Assembly (NCBI GenBank): GCA_019095985.1
Contig: CM032665.1
Location: 31,211,875-31,275,874, forward strand
Source: Streblospio benedicti
Lineage: Eukaryota > Annelida > Polychaeta > Spionida > Spionidae
Direction: 5' to 3'
Length of the DNA stretch: 64,000 bases
Within the stretch, counting starts at the first letter, position 1, and the number at the start of each line of letters is the position of its first letter. The position numbers and the translations under genes are program-made. A model generated the notes under the pieces. That model saw nothing but the letters and a program-made list of their open reading frames with translations, was not told where the DNA came from and did not search any database. Of the stretch, positions 15,401 through 24,600 are shown one piece after another.

Positions 15401-17368
15401 GTATAATGCAATGTCCGTATATAGTTTTAGTTACACATGCATGACAATTGAGCCAGAGAGCTGTGTGTGTTACGCTGCTATTCCATATAAAAATGAGTAT
15501 ATACACAAATGTAGCAAATTTCGTTAAAAGAAACCCATCCCAATTATACAAATGGCAAGAAATTATATTTTATTAGCATTATGAATATAAAATTCTTGAA
15601 TCTATAATCTATTAATCCAGGTCATTCTACTTGATTAGTTATTTGATCGGGTAGACTCAAAGTACACTGCTAACGGGCACAGCTAAAAGAAGTGCTTTAC
15701 TTATACATTATAGTGTGCTGATAATTATTCTACTAATCAACTTTACTCACTGCTGTATGATGTAACCCTCAATTTCCGTTTCATTGAAATATATTTATAC
15801 TTGCACATTATGTTAATGCGCTCAGATAATTACAAAGCAATATATTTCATTTGGGTGTCACATTGCCAATGCGCAGATAATGTCTTGATCGTGGCTGATG
15901 GATATACCTGTCAGAACTCCGATTGTACTGAACAATGATTGGCGCTTTTAGCTGACACTAAATATTTAATCATTCAATAAATGTAATGATCTTATCAGCC
16001 ATGCTAGAAATCTATCTATATAAAGATATCGTATCTGAGACATTGAAGAATGTATTCAACATAATAACACTCAGTCTCTTTTGTTTAATTATGATATCAT
16101 TATAAGCAAACAGTGGGACACCAAGACAGCACAAGTCAATGTAACGCTATCTTTACATCACTACAATTATCTTACTATGGGTATAATCTGTCTATCAGCT
16201 GCATGATATAGGTCATATATCAGGATATGTATGCTGTTTAAACAAGCTGATATCTATTAAAATTGAAAAAGTGTCCTGTAAATGTCGTAGATTAACCTTA
16301 TTATGCGATGATAATCTTAAACTGTAGGCGACAGTGTAGATATGTACCGATAACATCGTGTAATAAGGAAATTACTGGTGTTTTCCTAGATGGCAATCAC
16401 AAACAAACCTAAAGGATCACCCACAAAACACACCATGGAAAATGGATGATAAATCTACAGCGAGTGTCCACTTAAGGAGAATATACTGCATTCCGAGAAT
16501 CTTATATTTTTACATTCATTATCCAAAAGCACTTAAACAAATATAAGTTTATAATATGTCTAAAATAAATGAATGGTACTCTGCTATTTAACATAATGCC
16601 AAAAGTAATATTACTGACTAACTAACACTTGTCTAGATGAAATGTCTTTCATTTGGAAAACGATCTTCCTGGGGGCACACGCTGATACAAAATACCGCAT
16701 TGCTTTGTTTCATTATATTCTTCCTCTGTTGCATTTGGCGCACCAGACAGATAAGAAAATAATCATCACCATAGATGATTATGCACTGGTGTGAGTGTGA
16801 ATTTTGAGCGCAAGTAACGTAGGTTTCTTTTAGGCACGATTTAGCTGAATCATGTGTCTTTTTATTCTTGGAAGTTACTACTGTTCGAAAGACCCGAAAT
16901 ACCACCCAAGGACGCTAAGACGTATTCGTTGTACATTGCAATTAACGTCTTCCACTAAGCGATCTATTAATGTTATTAATATCGCATAATTGTACTCTCT
17001 ATTCTAAAGACATATTATATAATATTATGAACCTTGCAGAAATCAGTGTTCAAAATGTGTTATCAAGTACTTAACTTGTGATTATGATAATTAATGAAAA
17101 TAACTGTTCAAAACTTTACCTAACAGCATTTGTAGCTTAAATTTTGTTATTTTCATTGATTTCAAGAATCGAGCAGATAATATTCTTTATAAAGTTTGCA
17201 TGATATTCAATAAAGAAAAATATGTTAGAAGCTTGCTGATAACATTGAGTTGAACTGTGTTGCGCTGCAGACATGGGTTCTCAGTACGACACGCAGAGCC
17301 TGATGTTCCGCTCCGCCAGCGCCTTCAATAACAGGGCGGGACACGATACCACCAGCCTGATGTTCTAA
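476..17368 (+). CDS. EB/EGF-like repeat type I membrane protein, 5' part outside the window
   Basis: Multi-exon gene entering the window from the left; about 725 residues are visible. Exons: 476-607, 819-950, 2729-2860, 4493-4749, 6074-6254, 6707-6833, 7803-8027, 9122-9255, 9896-10028, 10803-10970, 12006-12041, 12723-12803, 12960-13038, 13534-13656, 13981-14105, 15079-15096, 17271-17368 (TAA). All have AG/GT borders, and phases match at every junction but one. The ectodomain is about a dozen repeats of about 40 residues with spacing C-x5-C-x8-C-x4-C-x-C-x12-C and typical starts G(K/D)(I/P)xDPC and DCSxAV, matching the EB/EGF-like module. Several exons are symmetric 1-1 modules of exactly 132 nt, which fits growth by exon duplication. 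I did not recognise a named orthologue; a cell-surface adhesion or receptor role is inference. Unresolved: exon 4493-4749 ends in phase 0 while 6074-6254 needs phase 2, so an exon is missed, a donor is misplaced or the assembly has an indel. Confidence 0.82.
951..2728 (+). other. Intron of the EB-repeat gene
   Basis: AT-rich spacer of about 1.8 kb between two 132-nt cysteine-module exons. I see no coding exon, RNA gene or recognisable repeat in it; its short open frames lack cysteine-module spacing and G/C third-position bias. Confidence 0.6.
2980..3335. repeat. G-rich foldback-ended repeat, copy 1
   Basis: Starts with a run of G followed by GTTATAAGGAAGTGGGATAAG and ends ATTTCTAGACCCCTTATAACCCC then a C run, so the two ends are inverted copies of GGGGTTATAAGG. 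The interior is an irregular tandem array of about 22-25 bp units built on AAAAAGAGGGATAAGGG. Related copies lie near 8.4, 10.3 and 26.6 kb. It behaves like a small non-autonomous element with a satellite-like core; the superfamily is not clear. Confidence 0.6.
5319..5527. mobile_element. Short MITE-like element
   Basis: About 209 bp with imperfect terminal inverted repeats: left GGAACAATCCATAAATAATGAT, right end reverse-complement GGAATAATCTTAAATAATGAT. There is no coding capacity. It lies in the intron where the EB-gene exon phases fail to match. Confidence 0.5.
5925..6050. mobile_element. pogo/Tigger-like MITE fragment
   Basis: Carries the GACCACCTCTCT and ATAATAAGACCACTTTTCATGG blocks shared with the copies at 25863, 41128 and 54443. 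It ends about 20 bp before the acceptor of exon 6074-6254, so it lies right against a splice site. Confidence 0.5.
8431..8635. repeat. G-rich foldback-ended repeat, copy 2
   Basis: Same layout as the copy at 2980: left end GGTTTATTAGGAAGTGGGGTG, interior GGGATATGGGATTTCATGGAAGTGGGATGTGGG-like units, right end in a C-rich stretch. It is more diverged at the right end. Confidence 0.5.
9350..9461. repeat. Near-perfect hairpin
   Basis: Two arms of about 47 bp (start ATTTGACCACTCGATTGTCG; the right arm ends in its complement) around a spacer of about 18 bp. A few mismatches only. It lies in the intron after exon 9122-9255. A foldback element is the simplest reading; it has no coding potential. 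Confidence 0.65.
10263..10487. repeat. G-rich foldback-ended repeat, copy 3
   Basis: Left end GGGGGGGTTTATAAGGAAGTGG, interior GGGATTTCATGAAAGTG and AAATAGGAATGTGGG units, right end ATTATATCCCCCC. It abuts the LINE 3' tail that starts near 10488. Confidence 0.5.
10488..10640 (-). mobile_element. LINE 3' tail with (ATTCT)n
   Basis: On the minus strand this reads TTCAGAAATAAGTATTTCTATTCTATTC, ending in an (ATTCT)n microsatellite. Such a terminal satellite is usual at the 3' end of CR1/L2-like non-LTR elements. Only the 3' end is seen. Confidence 0.4.
11061..11520 (-). mobile_element. Non-LTR retrotransposon (LINE) reverse-transcriptase C-terminus, 5'-truncated
   Basis: The minus-strand frame shows ADIARHTICIYTQDNILISK, then KFGYCSESVKICLFKTFISS, MYGGQIW and the end SVNRRKHIF. 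QDN-L-KFGYCSESVK-LFK-YGGQIW followed by VAYNNVFRHLLAIPKG is the conserved downstream part of the RT region of jockey/CR1-like LINEs. An in-frame stop lies shortly upstream, near the left limit of recognisable homology, and no endonuclease or palm motifs remain. It is a dead, 5'-truncated insertion in the intron after exon 10803-10970. Confidence 0.7.
12006..14105 (+). CDS. Stalk, transmembrane and cytoplasmic exons of the EB-repeat protein
   Basis: After the last cysteine module, 12006-12041 encodes a short Thr/Pro linker (TTTPYVPPNTT). Exon 12723-12803 continues it with PTNATEPPTLAPSSE, carries two more cysteines and ends WWV. Exon 12960-13038 encodes one hydrophobic helix (IVAAIVGLLLIIAIIIMVWF) followed by CCRKKR, a stop-transfer signal that fixes the topology as extracellular N-terminus and cytoplasmic C-terminus. 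Exon 13534-13656 is Pro/Lys-rich with a YDTVGDW segment. Exon 13981-14105 contains GKVMYENDELKDPNDD, acidic with a tyrosine that could be a signalling or sorting site; that use is inference. Phases 1-1-1-2-2-1 join without a break. Confidence 0.8.
14091..14282 (+). repeat. 32-bp x 6 tandem repeat spanning a 5' splice site
   Basis: Six units of TCACTGAGATCACAGGTACT plus CGCTAAACTGTG, nearly identical, at 14091, 14123, 14155, 14187, 14219 and 14251. The first unit contains the end of exon 13981-14105 (GAG ATC ACA G) and its donor GTACTT, so five more copies of the same exon end and donor follow. Use of any later donor would read ...GGT ACT TGC TAA and stop. Confidence 0.85.
15079..15096 (+). 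CDS. 18-nt microexon of the EB-repeat gene
   Basis: A phase 1-1 exon of only 18 nt, preceded by ATATTTCAG and followed by GTGAGT. It links 13981-14105 to 17271-17368 in frame and gives EITDLDMTSYMGSQYD across the joins. Omitting it also keeps the frame, so it can be a cassette. Its support is the exact phase match on both sides and consensus splice sites; no transcript was available. Confidence 0.6.
15097..17270 (+). other. Intron between microexon and terminal exon
   Basis: About 2.2 kb, AT-rich. I see no exon, RNA gene or clear mobile element in it. Confidence 0.5.
17271..17368 (+). CDS. Terminal coding exon of the EB-repeat gene (C-terminus SLMF)
   Basis: Acceptor GCGCTGCAG at 17270. The frame reads YMGSQYDTQSLMF and, 19 residues later, HDTTSLMF then TAA at 17366-17368, so a (T/Q)SLMF motif occurs twice, once at the extreme C-terminus. 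The stop codon is followed at once by an irregular tandem array holding donor-like CAAG/GTAAAA sites, so a 3'UTR intron leading to the exon at 18527 is possible. Confidence 0.65.
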
Positions 17369-17575
17369 ACATCCACCATCTCAGACAAGGTAAAAATAGT
17401 TCTCTAAACATCACCATCTCAGGGCGGGTTCCCCGGACACCACCATCTCTGACAAAGGTAAAATAGATCCCCGATCACCCAAAACATCACCATCTCAGAC
17501 AAGGTAAAATAGTTCTCTAAACATCACCATCTCTGACAAGGTGAGATAGCTCTCTAAACATCACCATCTCAGAAA
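17356..17575 (+). repeat. Irregular tandem array over the terminal exon's stop codon and donor-like sites
   Basis: About five degenerate copies of CTAAACATCACCATCTCAGA followed by CAAGGTAAAATAGTT. The first includes the TAA of the EB-repeat gene. Most copies carry CAAG/GTAAAA or CAAG/GTGAGA, which resemble 5' splice sites. Units vary from about 37 to 60 bp. Confidence 0.65.
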
Positions 17576-18286
17576 ACGTTTACTCTCTGTAAGTGCGAAT
17601 AGAATTAGATAGATGACAAAAAATGCAAAAAAAAATATATGATGTAAAAACTACGTCTGGATGATAGACATTGTTCCATAAAAATGGAAACCAGCAGGCG
17701 ACGGGGTGCCCCTATAGTACAGATTTGTTCCAGACAAATCCTTTTGACACGAACTCGAAACAAAGCAGCCTACAATTCACGTGTTCATTGAGAGGGTAAG
17801 ATAACATGTTCAAACCTTGCAAGAAGACGCCATGCCAGTCAGTAACATAACGTTCTCGGTATCACCATTTGGACAACGACTCCAATGGATTGTCAGCAAT
17901 CGTGATGCTCATTTGTAATATTTTATGCTTTTTGTTTGTTAACAGTCAGCAAACACATGTTTTATGTTTTAAACTTGGACGTATGTATTAATGGCACCAT
18001 GATTATGTCGTCTTGGTAAACGGCGCCTCGCACTGTTGTTGCATGATCATATATTAGTTACAGTCTATGATGATTCAAATTCTAGAATTAAAAATATGTA
18101 AATGCAAATGTATGCGATTTATAGTCTTTTGTCGATAGGCTCACTCAGTCGAATCTACATTTATCTATACCCCTGGCCATTGGCAGCATAGCTACAGTAT
18201 GTCACTCTGTATTGTATTTTTCAACTCCCGTAGGGAGTACGCATCACATTGATTTTCAACCTCATCCCACTCGCAAATATGAGAGC

Positions 18287-18420
18287 CACTCACAGGCAGA
18301 TCCAGGCTTTTGGAAAAGGGATTTCATGGGTTTTGTCCGCGCAATCGGTGGCAGACATGTAAAAAAAACTATGAAAATGAAATATTTTGGTGGGGAAAGG
18401 TGGGGATCTGCCATCAAAAT
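18287..18420. mobile_element. GGCAGATCC-ended MITE, copy A
   Basis: Starts CAGGCAGATCCAGGCTTTTGG and ends GGGGATCTGCC, so its termini are inverted repeats. It lies about 100 bp upstream of the acceptor for exon 18527 and produces a misleading open frame running into that exon. Confidence 0.5.
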
Positions 18421-18526
18421 GCCATTTTCATCTCTTTGTGGTACCTCTCTGCATAGGCTTAATACTTACATACTTACATACTTAATTTTCATGGGTTTTT
18501 TCCTGTCTCTGTGCGTGTTGCTGCAG

Positions 18527-18781
18527 GTGAACCCACCCGGCGGCCCGGTGTGGACGAGCACGCCCCGGGACGCCGCCGACCCACGGGAGGAGGCGCCACC
18601 CCCACCAGTGACCGACAGGAAGAAGAAACCAAAGCCAGCCCCGGGCGGAAAGGCCAAGAAGAAACACGAGAAGAACGAGAAGAACGAGAAGAAGAAAAAG
18701 GCAACTTCGGGTGATAATGATCCTGGGGTGATGAACAAGAAGAACTATAAACTCAGCAATATGATCACTGGTGTGCCATAA
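18527..18781 (+). CDS. Lys/Pro-rich exon, possible alternative 3' end of the EB-repeat gene
   Basis: Preceded by a strong polypyrimidine tract and TTGCTGCAG, then open to TAA at 18779-18781. The frame starting GTG AAC CCA encodes VNPPGGPVWTSTPRD, a Pro-rich stretch, a run of Lys/Glu (KKKHEKNEKNEKKKK) and the tail NYKLSNMITGVP. Third positions are mostly G/C, as in the neighbouring exons, which favours this frame. It needs a phase-0 upstream donor, whereas the visible upstream exons end in phase 1 or 2 or at a stop. The phase-1 frame, which would follow 13981-14105 or the microexon, is also open until about 18714. It is therefore an alternative C-terminus, a 3'UTR exon or part of another transcript. 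Confidence 0.45.
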   Translation: MNPPGGPVWTSTPRDAADPREEAPPPPVTDRKKKPKPAPGGKAKKKHEKNEKNEKKKKATSGDNDPGVMNKKNYKLSNMITGVP

Positions 18782-19925
18782 TATGGGCTGCATGCATGGG
18801 ACTTGTAAACAATGTGGAGACACGATTATCAAACAAATGCATTGACATAGCACAGGGATGTGTCGGTATTGATATGTATATTGCATATGTGAGTGTTTTA
18901 TACATTGTTTTAGATAGTAGGCCACCACTAAACATAATACGAAACAGGGAATGACAATCTAAACTGAAATGACACTACTAATGGGTGTGCAGTAAAATCA
19001 TACTTCACAAAAATTCATATATTTATTTGAGATTCAATAAGTTATAACAGTATTATTGCTAGAGTTATCTTAGGTGTGTTGTTATGATAATTGTTCATAT
19101 CTGCATGCTGCAAATTAATGTGTATGTTATTTGTACTTTCTGTTCATAATTGACAACTTGCATTTCGCTCTGCCTTGGCTGGGATGTAACGTTTGCACGG
19201 ATATTACAGTATTTATCTATTCATATGTTAATGATTGTGGTGATGATGATATTTATCTGTTTGCATTTATTTATTGGCACTTAATTTAGGATGTATATAA
19301 TTCTGTGTATTCAAGAGTATTTCTTATATTCCACTCGTGTTACTGCTTGGATTTAACTCAATTTTACAGTTTAAGTAATTCATATCAGTTTTTAAATCTC
19401 CCTATGGCAGTGGGGTGTATAAAGAAATGTGTTACATTACTGAGATGTCCCTTTTCGTGGAAATTTTAGTACCATTATGTAACAAACCTCACGATGAAAA
19501 CGTGTTCCTGTGAGTGGGCTGCAGCAATGGGTCATTGTCCACCAGGATTTCATTTCAGCACGATTATTGTGACATTGAATGTCCACATTCCATACATTAA
19601 TGTTATGTGTTGTGTTGCTTTTGACAACACATATGTAATGTATATGACAACGTCTTAGATATTGAATAATCCGATCACTTACTTACTTCATCCATTTTCT
19701 TAATCATAATTAAACATGTTTTCATACTTAGTCTATGTGTAGCAGATACTTTTTGAACTATAATGTGAATAAGCAGTATAAAACAAGTTCAAAGCACACC
19801 TAGAAACGTGTTGTTATATATTGATAATAAGAAAGTGTAAATTGAAATGATTTTGTACTATTGAATCACGAGACCCACTGCTTTATACCACACAACAAAC
19901 ATCAGCTGGACAGAAATGATTTGAA
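18782..19925 (+). other. 3' flank/UTR of the EB-repeat gene, convergent with the neuropeptide gene
   Basis: AT-rich and without open frames. An ATTAAA near 19707 could serve as a poly(A) signal for the plus-strand transcript. The neuropeptide transcript coming from the right probably ends at about 19925, so the two genes are tail to tail with little or no gap. Confidence 0.4.
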
Positions 19926-20539
19926 AAGCAAGCTGTTATAAATATTTTATTTTCATCGAGTGTATTGTAGAAGACATTTAAAGTGCAAACATAACATTAA
20001 ACCATTACAAACCACAAACCACTTTGACGTGACGTTGATTATTCATGCCCTTATCAAATACAATTACATGCTTTTAAGATAATGAGTTAATAATTGGATT
20101 CAAAATATTTGCATAATTCATACAAACAATCACATAGATCAATCCGAGAATGTATAAGACACAGCTCTATATGATTTGCTCATATAAATCATGGAATAAT
20201 CAATGTTCATTGATTCAATATTTAATCAAGTGCAAAACAATAATGACGTAGGCACAGGCCTCTGTCACAATTTCTTCAACTTGCGACTTGTTGAACTGAA
20301 GAATTGATCTAAATAGTGACATGCAAATCATATGCAGGAACTCTGGATAAATTATGCACTGTTTTGACAACCCATGAATCGTGTACGGGTTCTCCTTGGT
20401 GTATGACGTTGAAGAATGACATGTTCAGTTATCAATAAGAGCTTTTGGTGTTCTCGAAGAAATTCCCAGAACACCCCACAAGTAGCAGTTTATGTTGGGT
20501 GAGGACGTTATGACATCACAGCTTTTAGGAAGGAATCAC
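19925..20539 (-). other. FFa: Probable 3'UTR exon of the neuropeptide gene
   Basis: The stop-containing exon continues 23 nt past TAG to a consensus donor CCACAG/GTGGGT at 20965. An acceptor TATATTTCAG lies at 20540, and AATAAA occurs in gene sense at 19951-19946. The short stop-to-junction distance would not be expected to trigger decay. Confidence 0.45.
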
Positions 20540-20987
20540 CTGAAATATAAAACATTTTAATGTCATTACGTGCGCCATAAAGCTTAAAGCTTGACATTCA
20601 AAGCATATTAAGTACCACCAATTTTATGAGATTAGTCATACATGGGGACGCTAGCTGCTCTAGATGTTTAGAAACATGTGGTCATGCGATTTGGAAGCAC
20701 GAAGGTGCACTACTGCAGTGTCTGGTGGGGCTACATTCACCATGAGTTATAGGCGTGTGCCATTTTATTCACCATCCCACCCCACATCAACCAGTGAGGT
20801 AACCATTATTCTGCCCTAGAAAGGCACCACTCCTTTACATTAATAACCACTACCAAGCCATCCTCAAATATGTGCAGGTTCTATTCTAAGTGTTCTACAT
20901 AATGCAAACTACATACACTTGTTGCATTGTTTTTCACCCTGTGCTCCCTCTGCTGTCTACCCACCTGTGGCGGCGGTGGCGGCGGGC

Positions 20988-21624
20988 CTAGTTGTCGCCG
21001 ACGCCCCACTTGTCGCACGTCATCTTGACGGCCTTACACACCTCCCGAGCCTCCGTCACGTCCATCTTGCTCTCGTCCCTGCAAAGTCACGTGATCTTAT
21101 AGGCTCCGGTAGTGTGATTGAACGCATGAGGTTCCGTATCAGATGTCAAGCAAATTGACCTCTGAAATGTTTCGCCTGATGTGGATTAAGCAAATTGACC
21201 TGTTTGAAATACTTCACCTGATTGAGTTGGATTAACATAGTGTATGTGACCTGTTTGGTCACTGTGAACCTGATATATTCATCACTGTGGCCTCTGATGA
21301 TTATAGGTTGTGCCTGTGATTGGTCAGATTTTTTAATGAATAGTCATTTATATTCTTCAGGACCTGTGATGATTATAGGCTCATTCCAAAACTAAAAGCC
21401 CATAGTTGTGACTTTGTTTTGTGTGAATTTTTAATGAGAATAGTCAATGTGTGTGTGTGTGTCTCTTCAGGACATGTGTGTGTGTCAGTGTGCGTGTGAA
21501 CCGTGCTCATCTGTGTGTGTGTCTGTGTGCGTCTGTGAAATGTTTGCCTGAGAGTGGATTAACATTGTATTTGTGTTTTTTTATTGTTTTGTGTGTGTGT
21601 TTTTGTTTAAGTGGATGTTGGTGT

Positions 21625-21661
<37 letters not shown>

Positions 21662-24600
21662 GTGTGTGTGTGATGGTTTGTTTTTGACTTTTTGCGTGCG
21701 TTCTCACTGTACTCGTGTGTGTGTGTTTGACACTAGAGCTACTTGTTTATTTTTTTTCATTGCAAACTCGAAAGCTCATTATTTTTTAATGGATCCAGCG
21801 CCCTCAAAGCGTTATGACATTTACAGCCTTATTTGCCAATTCATCATAATTATAGTAAATTGCCCTTGTGTAAGATGCCATCATTTTGTCATGATCTACT
21901 TTTTTTCTTAATTTGAAGGCATCATCTGAAGACGCTAACAAAGTAACAAACTTGTATATTGCAATGGCGTTGCGTTCGTGAAGTGTGTTGTATATAGTGA
22001 AAATGGCACGCGAGTAATATATAAAACCCCCATAGAAAATGTGAGCCGAAATTCCCTCTAAGGCCCGCAAAAAGGACAGTCATAAAACATAAAAAATATG
22101 ATAAAATACGATAAACATAATTAATGAATAATAAGTCAATATTTGAAATAAGTATGGCCATAGTGGCATGCCTTCTTGGGGAAGGTACCCGTCTTCCCAA
22201 CAAGTTACTAGCCTTGCTCTTCACTTCATATCATTAAATGTCACACACCTCTGAAATCTAACTTAATATTCCAGCTGACAACTTTTTTTGTTTGCCCTTT
22301 TCACGTGGAGTCACACAGTTTAAGATAGTATGATACTAGTTTGATAATCTTTAAGATAATCTTAGACGAACACATTTCCAACTGTCATATACAACAAAGC
22401 ACGTGCCAATACTTTCCAGAAATATGTGTTGTTGTTATTTTTTTTTTTTTTGTTTTTTTTTTTTTTTTTGTTTTGTTTTTTTTTTTTAAACAAAGCCCTG
22501 CCCCGCACACTCACGTGAAGCTCCTCTTGCCGAACAGCAGCCCGTTCATGTTGGGGTGGCTGTTGCCGCGCTTGCCAAAGAACAGCCCCGTGGTGTCGGG
22601 CAGCTGGTCCGCCACGCTGCTGAAACGTCACCGCGTCACACGTCAGACGTACCGGCCGCGCATGCCACGTCACAACGTGCTGCTTACTCACTAACTACCA
22701 TAGGCAGATCCGGGAGGGAGTGGGGGCGCGCGTCCCCCTCTTTCCCACCAAAATACTTCATTTTCATAGGTTTTTTTTTTAATGAAATCCCGTAAGTGCT
22801 CCCCTCTTTTCCGTAAGTGCCCCCCCCCCCCTTTTTCTGAAAACCTGGATCTGCCTATGAACTACAGACATGGGTGCTCTCTGTCTGCTGTACACTCATC
22901 ATGCGCATTATATTAGTGGGGTAGGCTTCCAACGTTTTGACTTATTACTACCCCAACCGATAAATAGGACGTCCCTATTATCACTGAGACGGCTTCTAGA
23001 ACGGGGCGGCATTTATGCGTAAGGGGAGTCGTTTTATGTAAAACGAATGTGAAAAATGTGGGGAGATAGAATGGATAGATTGGGTTGTCTCACTGCAGCT
23101 GCTACTGCGTTGTCACCCACAGTAATGAATTTGCCATCTAAGCAATAATGTAATGATAGTGTTTTGTGTGCACTATAATTATAATCTTTGGATTGATAAA
23201 ATCGTAATCCAAGTGGGGGGAGGCAAAATATAATGACAACCTAAAATTGGAGTGTCTTAATAATAGAAAAGGGAGGTGTTATGTGGCCTACCATGCCCAG
23301 TGGAGTTATGAGCAATTTAAAATTCAGTCTCCTGTCCTCTTAAAATTACTATCAATTTTCCGGGCCACCAGGGCCACTATAAGTTTTTAAGCGCCCAACC
23401 CCTTGAGAATTATTTACTTAACAGAGGCGTCGTAAGATTTAAGTGGGGTCTTGGAAGTCTTTCCATTGAATAAATTGGGTCTTAAAATGAGTCCCGGGGA
23501 AACGGGGGTACTTAGTGCGCAGCATACCAGTACCGTCATACAGACATGCAGGATTCCATTGCAATTTCAGATAAAGGGTTTGGAGACCTATCTAGGTGCC
23601 TCTTGAGCAGTGTTTGGCACATTTACCGGTCAAGTAAAAATTCACATTAGACAAGATAACAGAATGCGCTTGAGTATGCAAATCCTGACAAAAAACAATA
23701 AGCAGGATTTTTTTCGCACTCTGTTATCTTTTTGACTGCATTATTACCCATACGGCACACTCAAAAACTAAGTTTGTGATGAAGTGCAGACCTATTAACA
23801 TTCAGTGCAATATGGATGTGGTGTACAATACGCATGCATAACAATAGTCAAATACGTATACCTGGTGGACTTGTAAAATAAACCAGACTTTTTCTGACAC
23901 CATGTTAAGTACTCCAGCATAAGAGATTGTCAGATTTCCATAAAAAATCATTCAGCTGTTATGGGGCTACTTTGGTGAAATACTGGTTCTACTACAGTGA
24001 ATGGATGTGTTGGTCCTGAGCAAAGCCATGTTAATGATCATGTTAAGGAAAGATTGTCTAATGAATACATTACTGCGGGACTGCAGGCAAAGGTGTGTTT
24101 CTCTATCATTAAAACCTAGATTACCATGAGCCTAGAGTTATATATGTAGAATTTTAGATTGAGATGAAAAAAAACTTTGCAATATGATATGTACTCATCA
24201 AGTTGACAAGTACAAGTACCAACGTAGCTTATGTTTCACTTTTTTTCAATGGCGCCATTCAATCGCACCTAGTGTGATTCTGTGAGACAAAGACAAATGT
24301 GTGCCAGTAGGCGTGGGTGTGTGTGCTTTACCTATAACTCCTGCGTCCAAACAGCAGGCTGTTCATGTTGGGGTGAGACTGGGACCGCTTGCCGAAGAAC
24401 AGACCCGTCGTGTCCGGCAACTACGACACAGATGTAAGCACAGGTTGAATTCATTGGCTCTCAATTATTGTCTGCTATATCCACATAGAAACTTACTGCT
24501 AAATACTTTCAGTGACGTATATGCCAGACAACCAAAATCAACTGAGTTGTTAATGTTACCTTTAATCGGTTAAATCAAAACAATCGTTAAAAATACTCAT

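Noticed and set aside
18466-18928. Minus-strand frames opposite the Lys-rich exon
   Set aside because: Shadows of the purine-rich plus-strand coding sequence (Phe/Ser runs).
22341-22694. Frames over the poly-T tract
   Set aside because: Low-complexity Phe/Lys runs; the real content is the minus-strand neuropeptide exon 22515-22619.
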